Source: Eutreptiella sp. 'Long Island Sound 2002' (lineage: Eukaryota > Euglenozoa > Euglenophyceae > Eutreptiales > Eutreptiaceae). From it: a stretch of 64,000 bases of DNA. The position numbers were made by a program, and so were the translations under genes. Shown here in pieces: positions 37,856 through 50,002 of this stretch (position 1 is its first letter; every line of letters starts with the position of its first letter). Below the pieces are notes generated by a model. It saw only the letters and a list, made by a program, of their open reading frames with translations, ran no database searches and had not been told where the DNA came from. Location: NCBI GenBank assembly GCA_964036045.1, contig OZ038378.1, positions 158,790,576-158,854,575 of the forward strand, written 5' to 3'.

Positions 37856-38416
37856 ATGCCTAGCCATTTGGAGCTCAACCCAACGAAGTCTTCCAAGAAT
37901 CCCAATTTGGCAACTTGGAAACATGAGCATCCTCATTCCGTGTTGTATCCAACCCGGAGGGAGGCTCCCATGTTGAAGGCCATTGCTGCGGTCCTCAAGC
38001 ATGACCTTGGCCTACCTGGAGGGATGTTGGCTGAAGATGCCGCATTGAAGTATCAAGTGGCACGGTCAACCTTATTTCTAAGACTAAAGGATTTGCGGGT
38101 GGGCAAATACGTGCTTCCAACGGATGCCTCAAACCGTTCGGAAGCACAAGCGATACTTTCTCCCAAAGCGGAGGAAAAAATCCGTGATTGGGCACTTTTG
38201 CATTGGCGGAAAAATGACACCAAGTCATCTTTTCAAGTTCGCCAGTTTGCAGCCATTGTTGCTCAAAACAAAGGGTTGGTTTTTAAAACCGAGGATGGCT
38301 TGCCTTGCAATGGGTGGTTGTACACCCCATTGGATGGTTCTTTTCGTACCTTTGGCACCACACCAATGGTCCTTGACTTCAATAGTATGGCTCCTTCCTT
38401 GCCACTTTCATATTAG
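37856..38416 (+). CDS. Pogo/CENP-B-like DNA-binding ORF (transposase N-terminus)
   Basis: ATG at 37856 in an excellent eukaryotic start context (CCACCATGCC); 186 residues. Residues ~40-80 hold a psq-type helix-turn-helix (LKAIAAVLKHDLGLPGG, AEDAALKYQVARSTLFLRL). Next comes LSPKAEEKIRDWALLHWRK and QVRQFAAIVAQ, the order seen in CENP-B/Tc5/pogo-type bipartite DNA-binding regions. The sequence then reads GWLYTPLDGSF where these proteins usually have GxxWLxxFxxRHP. No DDE catalytic domain follows within the next kilobase. It is a truncated transposase, an exon of one, or a domesticated DNA-binding protein. Confidence 0.5.
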   Translation: MPSHLELNPTKSSKNPNLATWKHEHPHSVLYPTRREAPMLKAIAAVLKHDLGLPGGMLAEDAALKYQVARSTLFLRLKDLRVGKYVLPTDASNRSEAQAILSPKAEEKIRDWALLHWRKNDTKSSFQVRQFAAIVAQNKGLVFKTEDGLPCNGWLYTPLDGSFRTFGTTPMVLDFNSMAPSLPLSY

Positions 38417-38863
38417 TGCTTTGGACTACAGGTTTGGTTGCTTGTGTGCCTTTCTACTTCTTTACCAGAGGCTCAACAAGACCCCATGGGGCCCCAAGGA
38501 ACCCAACAAGGCCCATAAACAACCCTTTGGGCCCAAACAGGTTGTATATGATGCATTTCGATTCGGTTGAGGTGTTATACACACCTCCTTCAAGGTAGGT
38601 TCACCTCTACCCTGTTCAACATTGTCACCATTGTGACCATCATTGGTCATCATGGCCTCCATTGGCCACAATCTGACCCTTGTGGGTGGAGTTTTCATCA
38701 AAGCTTAACCCCTAGGGTCACTCGAAAGCATATATGGACCTCGACGATGCGTTCGTAACATTCGTAACTCGCCGGCGCTCGCCGGCGAACGCCTTTTTTT
38801 AAAAACAAATTTTCGGAGGGACGGAATCACGATAAAGTGCTCCCGCATCGCCAGCAGTGAAAT
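38417..38863. other. No gene seen
   Basis: It contains GGGCCC-rich text at 38480-38545 and a palindrome-rich piece (CTCGCCGGCG repeated, 38767-38787). No supported ORF. Confidence 0.35.
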
Positions 38864-38933
38864 CGGCGGTCTAATGGGTAAAGACGTGCGCATTAAGCGC
38901 AGGAGGGTCGAACCCCGCTGTACCGCCGTTTTT
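38864..38933 (+). other. tRNA-like sequence (degenerate), pol III-type
   Basis: A perfect 7-bp closing stem CGGCGGT/ACCGCCG (38864-38870 with 38922-38928) encloses a D-arm-like GTC...GGGTAAAGAC, an anticodon-arm-like TGCGC-ATTAA-GCGCA and a B-box-like GGGTCGAACCC (38905-38915). TTTTT follows at 38929-38933, a pol III stop. At 65 nt and with a 5-nt anticodon loop it cannot be a normal tRNA. It is a tRNA pseudogene or SINE head. Confidence 0.5.
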
Positions 38934-38943
38934 GCATTTGGGG

Positions 38944-39057
38944 GGACTGGCGCTCAGCGCAGCGCGCCAGATTTCCGCGCCGCATCTGCGCGCGCCAGTC
39001 CAACAGGCGAATCTAAGTCGCGGGGTTTTCCCTTACATTTGGGGCGCCGAAGGCGCC
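38944..39057. other. Inverted repeats after the tRNA-like sequence
   Basis: GGACTGGCGC (38944-38953) is the perfect inverse of GCGCCAGTCC (38992-39001), enclosing a GC-rich loop. A second small hairpin, GGGCGCC-GAA-GGCGCCC, follows at about 39042-39058. Confidence 0.7.
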
Positions 39058-39058
39058 C

Positions 39059-42000
39059 GAAGAAAAATTTTAAGAATTTTGACATGGATCCCTTCATTCC
39101 TAATCCAATCGCTCCCCTTCCTTAGTCATACATGAGCCGCCCTTTCACTTGAGTGTCTTCTCCATCCCTCTTCACTTGAGTGTTTTTTTGAGCTCCAATC
39201 CTTCACTTGAGTGGCAACCATACCCAAACAGAAGCTCATTTTTCGATGGGAATACGCATGTTTCCCAAGTTGAGAAAACACGTCTGCCCACAGGAATAAG
39301 GCAGGAGGGGCAGGAGAGGTGAAACGGTGAACAGGGTTGGAATTGTATCTTTAGCCATTCAGTTGAGTGTGACCGTACAATCCGACGCATACAGAAGGCA
39401 GGGCCTTGCAATACATAGCAACTAGTTTTTCCTTTGCCCGAGATCCGAGAATCACGCGTCGTGGAACGAATGGGTGGCAGACCTTGACAGTGTTTCGGGT
39501 GTAGGGCTTGGGTCAGCTTGATATAGTGCATGGTCTCAGAATATTTGCCATGGTTTGATCGAGACAGAAGCTGCACCAAACATGCCTGACCGTTCATGGA
39601 ATCGTTATGTGGGTCCGCCGTGTTGTAGGACTATGTCAAACACCTACAAACTACCCAGTGAATATCCCGACTCCCACCCACCCATCTGGGGCAACGTCGA
39701 TCCCGGGAATCTTGCGACAAATGCTTCCCGATCTAGTGGAAAGGTTTGTTTGGGATGTTCTGAGAAATCTGTGAGTGTATGATTAGCGTGGTTTGCGGAA
39801 CGTGTTGTCGTGCTCCATCTGCCTTGTTCGTTTGATTGGAGGTTGTTGGCCGTAGACGCCTTGTGTGTGCTCAGGTTTTGGTACCGTTCGGGGGTCCCAT
39901 CACCGGAGGTTCCAACTGGAGGGGAGCATCGGGGTGCTCCACAATGCAGCCCCATGGTGGTTACCAAACACATGGTGGACCCGGCATGGCCAACTCGTAT
40001 GGTGCTACATGGAGTGCATACCCGAGCACCCAACCAGTATGGACATCTCACAGGCGTGTGCCTCTCACATCCTTGACCCAAGTGTAGCGTGTTACATTTG
40101 CGCCGAGCTTGGACTGGGTGTTGAGGTGCGGCCTGACCCTAACCTTTGGGATCTCGACTGCTTGGGTGAGAAACGAAGTGCGATTAGAAAGTTGCGCCTC
40201 CATGATATTCCTCGTGCATGGATGCAGTGCATGCAGGTGACTCATCAAACATATTTGTATCTATGCAGCGGGGGCAGAATTTCCGCCAGGCGAATGAGTC
40301 ACTGCTTCTTCCACTCCCGCAGCGTGACGAGTAGGCAGGGAAAACACACCCGGGGAGGGGGTGAGTCCTGCATCCTTGCCAAATCCCAAGGTTTAATTAG
40401 GTGGCACGTCCGGGGTCGGAGGGAATCAACTGGTCGTTTCCGCGGGTCTCTGAATCAGCGGTCCCAGACGAAGTGAAATGGGGCTGGACGGAAACCCCAC
40501 CAAAATATACCTAACAGTGTTTCAAACGACCGCCTTCCTATTGGGCATTTCCAAAAGGCCGAGGGGACTCGGGCAGGGGACACCGGGACACCTGTCACAG
40601 CGACTGAAGGAGTGAGTAGCAATCACTTCCCACACCGCTACCCAATCCAACGTACCCGATCACTCAAAAATCTGCCTGCGCATCGCAGGTAGATTGCAGG
40701 CCTGGGTCCTGGACGTAGACGTGCAATTCACAAAAAGCCCCTAAATGGATCAGCCAAAAGCCACGTGCCCCACGCAGAGTCCACACAGTCCATACAGGGC
40801 ACAAGGAGGACTGCAACCTTGGGTCCGAGGCCAAAGAGGGCTGTGAACAAGCAGGGTCGACAGGAGGTGCAGCAACCCTGAAAAATATTACAGGTACAGT
40901 CAGCACAACCGCTTTGGATTCCAAAAAGGCGCGTACAGTGTTTGCAGTTGGCGCGGCCGAGGCCCGAAATCACTTCGCACGGGTCCGGGCTGCCACCATT
41001 ACCAACGCAGTGCATTTGTGGTGTGGAAGAGCATACTCAAGAAGCCGGCGGCGGGGTCAACTAAGAAGGAGATGAAAGGTAAAATGGGGCAATGAAGGGT
41101 GTGCTATGAAAGTTTTCTTCCATTTGGCACCACAAAACAAAGGGGACTTTAAAACACCTTGACAACATATCATCAAAGACGAACCTACTAAAGGATACTA
41201 AAACCCGCCAAGGGCCACCCACCGATCCTTTTCCTGGCAAGGGCCATACATGGCTACTGATCACTCCTGCACGCAAGCTTGACACCTGCCCTGCCGCATG
41301 CAACTGACATTGGTACACACTGGTCACAGGTAGGCAATGATAAACCCCGCGAAACAGCATGATAAAGTAACAGGCATGAACACTGGTGAACGTTGACGAA
41401 CACTCGGAAATTATGCCTTTGTTGCAAGTTCTTCATGTGCGTTGTGCCTGGGCTTTTGGGTTGTGCCGAAAGCTGCCCCGACCAAAACGTTCCCCGTGCG
41501 TTTCGTCTCAGATACAACAGCCGACCTGGCCAGTTCGTGTCATCTTTGCCTTATGATACAGCAGGCACTGCGTCTCCTGTTGCCGATAGCAGCCAGGCAG
41601 GGCACCCGGTGTCATCCACACCGTATTCCGCATTGGTGACCAGCCCATCTGCTGCTTTCACCCCTGATTCGCTCTCCAAAGTGTAAGTGATCCAATCTGC
41701 AGCATTCGTTGCTGTGTCCTCCCAGCCAGTGCGCCGGTCCCCCGGGTGACAGTCCCCCTGGGGGCATTGTCAACCAAGAACAAGAACACCGTGCCAAATT
41801 GTGCCACTGAACACAACGAACACACCATCTCAACGCACGCCAGACTAAAAATGAACATACGTCAACACGCTCGCGTCTTTGGACACCCAGTCTTATCGGA
41901 GGTGGACAAGAAGGTGCAAGCAGAAGATTGGGAATGGGCATCAACTTGTGCTAGCCCTCATCAGAGCCCCTACGGGCACCGTAAGTTATCCGCCATGATT

Positions 42001-43654
42001 TTCTTGAGAATACGTCCACGGGGAGGAGGGGATCCCGTGTCCCTGGGTTGAGAGGACAGTATCGGCTGGACTTCGTTGCCACTACACGGCCACGCACGTG
42101 GAACACGCGTTGCTTGCTGGAGAGCTTGGGAACTGGGCATGGAAGTTGGATTGCCGCGAGTCCCATTTCTCTGAACAGCATGCGGCAGTCCCAGTGGCAA
42201 GAGTAAAGCTGCTGCGACGGTCATGGCCTGTCTGCCAAAGGCTCAAATGTAATGCAGTTGCATGACGGTGAAGGTTGCATTCTGCGTTCTCAGGAGGAGC
42301 TGCCCCCGAAACATCTGTTGGACAGCCAGAGGTATTGGCACTGGCACTGGCACTGGCACTGGCACTGCCGTCTTCAGGCCGTTGGCACCACTCATTTAGT
42401 GCTGTGTGTAGGGCGCTATGGCCGCTCGCTATGGCCAAGCTGTAGCCGTTGTAGGGTGTTTATTGGCAGGGGTTTTCTGGTGTTGGCGTATGTGTGGGTA
42501 GTATTAGTTCAGTGTGCCAGGGGCTGTCTGTCAAAACGCAGGATGTCACCGGACGACGGAGATTTTCGAACCCACTCTACACTGCCGCTTAGGGCCCTGG
42601 TTACACCTCCAAACTCGGCATTCTGGTCAGAATTTGAACACCGCCCTCAACCTGACCCAAATATCAAAACTGTCTGCAAATATGCCTTCAGAATCAGAAT
42701 GTGACGCTGTGAGAGGCAACACCAGATCACAGACTCCCTCCGCCAGCGGTGCCTGACGCGCAGCTCAGAGCACGGATTTATCATATGGGTTTGGTTTATA
42801 CGGGTATGCCAGACGGTACTGAAAGGGATGAGATCCACTGTAATGAAACCGCCATTTCGCACCATTGTGTGCAACATTAAAGACAGGGAACATCGTTGCT
42901 TCAGAGGATATCCACCGTTCCTACTACAGAGCACGTCCAGCACACCTGTTCAACCCATTGACTTATGGTCAGGGCTGTCCAATGCACAGTTTTGATGTGG
43001 GCAGTGCTTGTGTGTTTGCATGCGCGCGCGCCAAAGGCGCTATTACCAGCAATGGCTGGGATGCAGTACCACTGGAAACCAGTAGGTGGGGCTTGGGCCC
43101 CAAACCTGAAAACTGACCGTAGCCAACCGTAACCCCTTGGTTGTGGGCCAGGGAGTCCCTGCCAGGGATGTATTAGAAGGGAAGGGACCTCAGAGGCGGC
43201 CCCAGAAGCGGTTAGACAGGCGGTTGGAGGAGGTTGCCAAAGCGGTTGGGGGCGGTTACTGTCGGTTACAAATGCCATTGAGGCTGGCACTTGGCGTCAG
43301 GGAGACAGTGGCTGGGCATAGGCTGGGCGCCCTGGAGGGTGGGGGGGGGTACCCCCCCCCCTACCAACCAGACGGAATGTCACACAGGGGGGGGGGGGTA
43401 CCTCCCCCCCTTCCAATGCATCCTTGGTCCCTGGCTTGTGCATGCCAGATGTGCAGGGACTCAGAGACAACCTGGCGGATGTAGTGCGTCCCCATGCCCT
43501 CTGGGTGACCAGGCCTGCTGTATGGCTGGAGTGGCCACTGCAGCTGTCTCCCCATGGGCCCATTTGGTCGTCCAGCCACTGTGTCAGTGTTGGTGCGCAG
43601 GTCGCCGTTGATGCACCTACATGCGGTAGCACCACATGTGGCTCGCTGTCTGCA
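39059..43654. other. Gene-poor stretch
   Basis: No convincing gene apart from one possible exon at 39875. A run of about five GGCACT hexamers is at 42334-42366. Near-palindromic G/C blocks (GGGGGGGTACCCCCCC type) are at about 43338-43412. Confidence 0.4.
39875..40087 (+). CDS. Possible exon, Gly/Gln/Tyr-rich
   Basis: A good acceptor (TTGTGTGTGCTCAG, ending 39874) precedes a 70-codon frame with biased composition (FGGPITGGSNWRGASG, GGYQTHGGPGMANSYGATW, AYPSTQPVWTS) ending in TAG. Such composition is typical of low-complexity RNA-binding proteins, but no folded domain or upstream exon was found. This is a weak call. Confidence 0.2.
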   Translation, partial: VLVPFGGPITGGSNWRGASGCSTMQPHGGYQTHGGPGMANSYGATWSAYPSTQPVWTSHRRVPLTSLTQV

Positions 43655-44355
43655 TGCCACAATGCAAGGGTGCAGTTGGCAGTGGTATCTTTCAGTTAAC
43701 TGCCACACTGCTTGCTGGTGGGCAGTGGGCAACATTATACTTTAGTACACTGCCACACTTTAGAGGGGCAGCGGGCAGTCTTGAGTGCACCACCGCACTG
43801 CAGTGGGGCAGTGGGAAGTGGAGATGTTGCAGTGCACTGCCACAATGCAAAGGGGTCATGGTCAGTGGCATCATTAGGTACACGCCAAACCACAGAGGGC
43901 AGTGTGCAATGGAGATTGTACATTTGCACCACCACACTGCAAGGGGAAGATGAGCAGTGGTTCCTTTAGTACACCAGCACACTGCGGCGGGGCGGGGGGG
44001 CTACCTTTTCAGTCAGTCCCCCCATGGCAACCCTCTGGGCCCACAGCAAAAGGGCACCGAAGGCGGGAACATTGGGAAGGTTTGGGGAGGGGGGAACAAA
44101 TTCTGCACAAAAGTTGTGTACACAAGCATAAATATCTCAAAATGATTAGTGTGACGTGGCAATCATTTTGACATTTGTGTCTTGTAAACACCCCCCATGG
44201 GCAGTGGATATCTTGCACAGCATTGTTGCTGCATGGGAGCAATGGGCAATGGCATCCTTCAATATGTTGCCATAGTGTGGAAGGGCAGCAAGTAGTGGTA
44301 TCTTGTAGTACATTGCCACACTGCACGGGGGTAGCGGGCAATGGTATCCCCTGAT
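43655..44355. repeat. Minisatellite, ~65-bp unit (GTACACTGCCACACTGCA)
   Basis: The phrase (A/G)(C/T)ACACTGCCACACTGCA, a GGGGCAG(T/C)GGGCAGT piece and a short spacer recur about eight times, with substitutions. It is interrupted by unrelated sequence from about 43995 to 44190. Confidence 0.75.
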
Positions 44356-45353
44356 CTAGATGCACACACAGATACCTCAAGGACCACCCAAAGAAATTGT
44401 TTTGAATGTGCTGTTATTTGTTGAGTTCCTCTCGGTGGTCAAAACTAAAGAAGTGCATTATGTGGTCTTCCCGGACAAACCAACCTCTATGGCAAATTGT
44501 CCAATGCACCCACATGGTTGCCTTCGAACCCGTCAATTTCAACCACTCCCTCGGCTTTTTGGCCCACTGTTCGGCTTTCGCAACAACCCTCTTCCCATGG
44601 GGCATTTTTGTCACGTTGCTGCGGAAAGTCTAATTGAGGGTGTTCATGGGCACAACTCCAGACCACAACAAATGCCCCATCTCATCCAATTTCATTGAGT
44701 CTTCGTTGAAGGTGAACTCTGACCGCTGACTGGGATGGGGTGGTAATCTCCTCTACATCATCGCCAAATGCAAGCCCGGAACCAGTTGCCAAACTACGAA
44801 TGGGACAGGTGTTTCCCTTCGTGGCTAGCAACACACGCTCCTTGTGACAAGTTGGGGCATTTGCAAAGACACGGCGTGTCAACTTGCAAAGACCATGCAG
44901 TCCTTTGTATCCTCCCCAATCCAATATCCATACAGGCCCAACCAAAGGGTTCCGTTTCCTTGCCCTCGTCCTTCAATTTTGGAATGTGTGGCAAGATCCT
45001 CGCAAGGAGGATGGCAATTTCCGCAATGTTGAGGTGGATTATCAGGGGCCAGGCAGTGGGATTCAAGATGAAGGTGGCGTGGACGAACTCAGTGATCCCC
45101 AAAAATCCTCCGCAGCGCCTCAATACGACCTTGTGTTGTCCTGATGTTGAACTTCACACACATGGGTATACCATCAATGCGCATGGTTTCCTCTTTCTCG
45201 GTGGTGGCGGTGGAAATAAGGCAAGTGCCCTACCCAAACTTGTACAATTCTCCTAAACTGCAAAGAAGTTCCCCCGAAAAACCTGCTAAGATCCTGACCT
45301 AAAACACTGAGGTCACCAAGGTCCCATTCATGCTCTTTCACAAGGATGATTTT
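44356..45353. other. No gene confirmed
   Basis: Minus-strand frames at 44794-45123 and 44682-44945 are open but overlap in different frames and show no motif. Nothing else is supported. Confidence 0.3.
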
Positions 45354-45880
45354 TTATTTCATGCCACTCCACAACTTCCAAGGCTCCCTATCATCACTAC
45401 ACAGAGCATGAAACGAAAAACCCACGGCAACATTCTTCTTTCTCGGTGAACCCTCACATTCACCCTCCAAACACCACGGGAAATGATGCTTCTTCACAAA
45501 AGTCTTGATCCGAAAGTCATACTCACGAACTTTATAGGCAGGAGATGAAATGGGACCTGCGATGAGATGAAACTCAAAAATGTATGTTTGGTGGCAACTA
45601 GTGTGCATAGACTCACGTTCAAGTTTCCAATCCTTACCCAGCCCCTGGAACTCCTGAAAGTCATACGGAAATGCATCAATTCCAGCCCCATCCCGCAGCT
45701 CCTTCAGTCATTGGTTAAGGTCCTCCTCCACATTTGCCCGCTCCATGGGTGACGTGTTGGCCTCATACTTCACCATCAGCGATTGCAACCATGCCGCTTC
45801 CTTGCCCCTCTCCACCAAGGCACTAGATTGCCTATCCATCCCCTTGCTTAGTAGCCTCAACGAGGACACGTCATCATGCC
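45354..45880 (-). pseudogene. Unknown coding region with one in-frame TGA
   Basis: A single minus-strand frame reads from 45875 to the TAA-type end at 45354, broken only by TGA at 45710-45708. Before the stop: LRLLSKGMDRQSSALVERGK, WLQSLMVKYEANTSPMERAN. After it: LKELRDGAGIDAFPYDFQEF, KVREYDFRIKTFVKKHHFPW, VAVGFSFHALCSDDREPWKL. The amino-acid mix looks protein-like throughout, and a TGTGTAG acceptor-like site lies at the 5' edge. I recognise no family. It could be an exon of a host gene or transposon remnant. Confidence 0.4.
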
Positions 45881-46683
45881 TACACAACTAGGGCCGTCTA
45901 GGGGTCCCTACAACCACAAACTTTTGTTCTCTTTGTTCTCTGAGTTGTTGCATACACCCACAAGTGTACAATGTAGAAGTACAACATGTCTTATCAGGAA
46001 ATTGTGAGTGCACTGACGGCACAAGGACTAAATTCGAAGGGCTAACTTGAGAATTTGGGTGCTAGCTTGCAGCAATCCATCCTCCCTTAGCCCCATCGAG
46101 TGCAACTTGTGAGCCTGGCACCACTGCCTCCCCTACAAGGCGACCTTGTGTTCCTAGTTGGCAGTGATAGGCAGCAATTCACGGCATTTTCAAGCTCTCT
46201 AACGGCACCTTCTCCCGTGATTGAGGCAATGCCAAAGCACAATTTCTAGGACAACAACAATGGTCGAATTGAATTGCCCTACTAGGACCCAGTGACAATC
46301 TCAGCCTTCTTGGAACTGTGTTGTGGATCCACACTATGTGCACCATTTAATGGCCTACTATCACTTATTGAGTTGTGCCACTTCTATCAAGCCGAGCACG
46401 CCATGCAAGCAACGGAGGAAGCGCAAGTGGGGAGCAATTCGATTTTGCAACTATATGCTTATGCAGACTTGTATAGTCTACAAAGCAAGGCAAAGGTGTT
46501 GGAATGGATTAGAGCCGAGCCACACCATGTCTTTGGACTATGCAGAAGTAACGCAGTGGCATCTCTTGACTGCTTATCGAAGGAATAGCTAAGAGCGCCG
46601 TTGAGTGATGAGGCAGTTGTCCTAAGTACTTGAGAGCTTAAGAATGTGATGATTAGATGGAGCGATGGACGGGAACGAAGAAG
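45881..46683. other. No gene confirmed
   Basis: An open frame at 46292-46588 overlaps another open frame and has no motif. No other structure was seen. Confidence 0.3.
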
Positions 46684-47255
46684 TAGGGGTTATCAAGCCA
46701 TATGGACTCCTTCCCATTGTCGGGACCCCGAGAAGGTAGGGGTCATGTAGCCATATTGACTCCTTCCCATTGTAGGGTAGCCAAAAAGGCACGGGTTATG
46801 CAACCATATTAACTCTTCCGCATTGTGTGGACCGGGAGCAGCCAAGCGTTATGCAACCCTATCGACACCTCCCCATTGTGGGGACCCTAAGAGGGCAGGC
46901 GATATGTAGCCATATTGACTCCTCCCCATTGTGGGGATTTTGGGAAGGTATGGGTTATTTAGCAATAGTGTTTCTTCCCCGTTGTGTGGACCCCGGGGAG
47001 ACAAGGGTTACGTAGCCGTCTTGACCCTCCGTCATTGTGTGAACCCCTACGAAGGCACCGGCTATGTAGCCATATGGTCTCTTCCCCCTTATCGGGACCC
47101 TGAGAATGCAGAGGTTATGTAGCCACATTGACTCTTCCCCTCAACCCCTCAATAAACCCAGTTGTGGAGCATGATGACCTCTCCACATTGTGAGCACCGA
47201 CGAAGCCATGATGACCGCTCCGTGTTGTCAAGTTATCACGCCATATTGACTCCTC
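46684..47255. repeat. Minisatellite, ~58-bp unit (GGTTATGTAGCCATATTGAC)
   Basis: About ten degenerate copies of (G)GGTTATGTAGCCATATTGAC, TCCTCCCCATTGTGGGGACC, C(C)GAGAAGGCAGG. Related arrays lie at 52645-53040 and, as one unit, at about 54128-54190. Confidence 0.85.
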
Positions 47256-50002
47256 CCCATTCATGGCTCCCTCGACGCTATCCATCACCTTGCGGCGGCT
47301 CTTGGCTCCATCAGCCTCCGAGGATACCGCTTGTTACACTGCAACTTTATTCAGCAGCTCTAGCACGATTTTCATTTTCCTGGGGACGGTTTTGTTATTG
47401 TCCCTTCAGAATACTTTTCCCCATGGGTCACGAGCCTTGGTGCCCATATGTGCACTTTCTCTCGGAGGGTGAGTCCACGCCACTAACTCTTTTTCTGCAG
47501 AGTGGGCAAATCTTGCCCATATCATTTTTCTGCAAGGGGACATGGCAAACACACTTTGCCCATGTCCTTCTCGAGTGAGGAATTCCTCTTCAAGTCCACC
47601 AACCACTTTCGATTTAGCTCCGCCGCCAGTTTGCGTTACGCTACAGACACGTGTAGACACGAGCCAGATTACGTCCACCGACCCTCAAATCAATACCATC
47701 AAGGGTCGTTTGAAAGTTGATTGCATCACAGGCGCAACAACTTCCAAGCATGGCACACCAGCTCGCCTGCACACAAACTGAACATACAAGCCACGTAACC
47801 TCCGCAGCCCCAACGTACTTGGCCCAGCCTATCCTCATGGAGGAACTAGGCCTCGAAATGCCACACTTCCCAAGGAATACCAGAAGGGGGGGGGGGGGGG
47901 ATGCACAAATAATAGCGCTGCCCGGGGAGGCAGCGGTCCCCACAGACTGTTTCTGGTGTTTGAACCGCTAAGTGCGTTGGGAAGTCCTGTCAGGGTTAGG
48001 TGCAAAGGTGTTGCCGTTGGATGAACGTGTACTTGTGCTGCTAACGGATGACCATGCACTAGTGTTGCCGATGGATGATCGTGCACTGGTGTTGTTGTTG
48101 GATAACTGTGCTATGGTGTTGGGAGTCTTGTGAGGTGGAGCATTGATCAATAGGAGTCTTACCCTTGGGATCCCTCAGCGAGGTATACCATAGTCTGGGA
48201 GTGCAAGACTTACCATCGATGGGAACAACCCTGAAGATGGGTAGTAGCCACCGGGTCCTAGCTCGCCACTAAGGGCTGATTCTTCAGGTGTAAGCACTCC
48301 AGGAGGGTAGAGTGAGGGAGAGGATGCTGCAGGAGTGCCAGAAGGTCCAGGCTCACCAGTAAGGTATGGCTCTTTGGCCATAGGTGCTCAAGGCGCGTGG
48401 ACTTGGGGGGAGGAAGATGAGGTTAGGGACACATTTGGAGTGTGTGGCTTGTTTGGTGCTTCTTTGTGCGTCGTTGTAGACGTAGCTTCCTCCGCCTTCT
48501 CCTCTTTGTTTGTGCCTGCAGGTGAGCCCATAGACATGCCTGCAAAGGCCTTCCCCACCCACTCAAGTCCAGCGACTCATCCCTAGAAGTGGGTAAGAAA
48601 AGCCCGGGTTCCTCCTCCACTGGATGCTCCTTGAGCACTTGACTTTGGCGAAGGCGCGTCCACCTTAGAGTGCCCTTCGGGCACACTAGGATGGCCTCGC
48701 CTTGGGGCTGGCGTCAATGGCTAAGGGAGCGGTGGCACCAAGTCTTTCTTGGTGTCCATAGTTCTCACCCTCCAAGGTAAAATAGTGTATCTCAACGTTC
48801 GTGATGTCATGCAAGGGATTGCAGGACTACAAAGAGATGTAGCCTCTTGGACTGGACCGTGTTGTTTCAGTGATTGTTCTTGAGTATTGTGTTCACCTTG
48901 CGTGCTCCTCGTTTGCTCTATGCTCTTGTGATAGCTTTCTCTGTCACTACAGTGGCACTGGGGGTAGGGCGTTGATGGGTGCCGCGTGCTACAGGTACCA
49001 GGGCTACCTCGAGGTCTTGGTCCTCGAGCGCAAGGCGGATCGTATTGATGAGGCGTTGGTGCTCGCAGCACAGGGGAGGCACAAGGGGTGCCTGCAGCTT
49101 TTGCGGGCGGATGGATCATAGCATCGACATTTTGTGTAGCTCCAATGTGGGTCGCATCCTGGTGAATTGCCTCCCTTCAACGTCCAACGTCTTGCATCGG
49201 TTGGCCCTTTGTTGTTCCTTTTTCGGCCACTGTCATACGGAGGATGGATGTTATAGTTGCAACTTCTTGCAACCCCCCCCCCCCCCCCGCGCAACTAGTT
49301 GCAGCTAGTTGCAACACCCCCCGCAACCAGTGGCATAGAAAGAGATTTTGTGACGGCATCATTGCAGACATTATTTGTACTCAGACTGCAAAAATACCAT
49401 CCATTTGCAGATGCAATGCAATACTACTACTACGCTTAAAGCTTTTTGTGCAAACATGTGTTGATCACCACGATGCTTGTGCACTCATGGTGGTTCAAGT
49501 TTCTTGGGTTTGAGGCTAAATGGAGTCTTGTTAGAACAGTGCTCAATGACCTTTTGTCCATGTGAGAGTTCGAAACGACTTGTGTACCCTGTGGTCCACG
49601 AATCCACTAATTGCAATCAGCCATTGACCCCCCTCATCCATGGTGTCCACATCATCCAGATGCCGCTTCATTTCCTTCATGAGGAAATACATTGACCCCA
49701 CGCATGTCCCCGTTTGTTGTGTTGTAACCACACTGCGCTACGCGTCAGTGCCCTTCATGGGCAACAATTACTAGGAGAAGGCAAGCACGTCCACCAGCTT
49801 GTTGTACAAGGGCACTAGCAACGAAAATGGGGCTAATTCAATTTTTCTCCGCACCTTGGGTGCTTCTTGGGGTGTCAAATGCATTCAAGCACAAAATTTT
49901 TGTCTGCGGGTGCCAAAGCAGGTTTTCACGCATGCCAAAATGCACCATTAGGGTTTTTGCCGCATTTTGGCAATCTTTCACTTTTTTCACTTGTCTTCGT
50001 AG
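47256..50002. other. Gene-poor stretch
   Basis: No supported gene. It contains a C16 run with TTGCAACTAGTTGCA-type self-complementary text (49262-49325) and the tandem repeat at 48005-48125. Confidence 0.4.
48005..48125. repeat. ~36-bp tandem repeat (3-4 copies)
   Basis: GTGTTGCCG(T/A)TGGATGA followed by CGTGCACTAGT-like text is repeated. The period is a multiple of three and both strands stay open locally, so it could encode an Asn/Ser/Thr repeat. Confidence 0.65.

Noticed and set aside
38864-38928. Functional tRNA gene
   Set aside because: At 65 nt with a 5-nt anticodon loop and an incomplete T stem it cannot fold as a normal tRNA; listed as tRNA-like only.
43137-43745. Multiple ORFs around 43.1-43.7 kb
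   Set aside because: Five or more overlapping frames on both strands, disrupted by G/C palindromes and entering the minisatellite; no motif.
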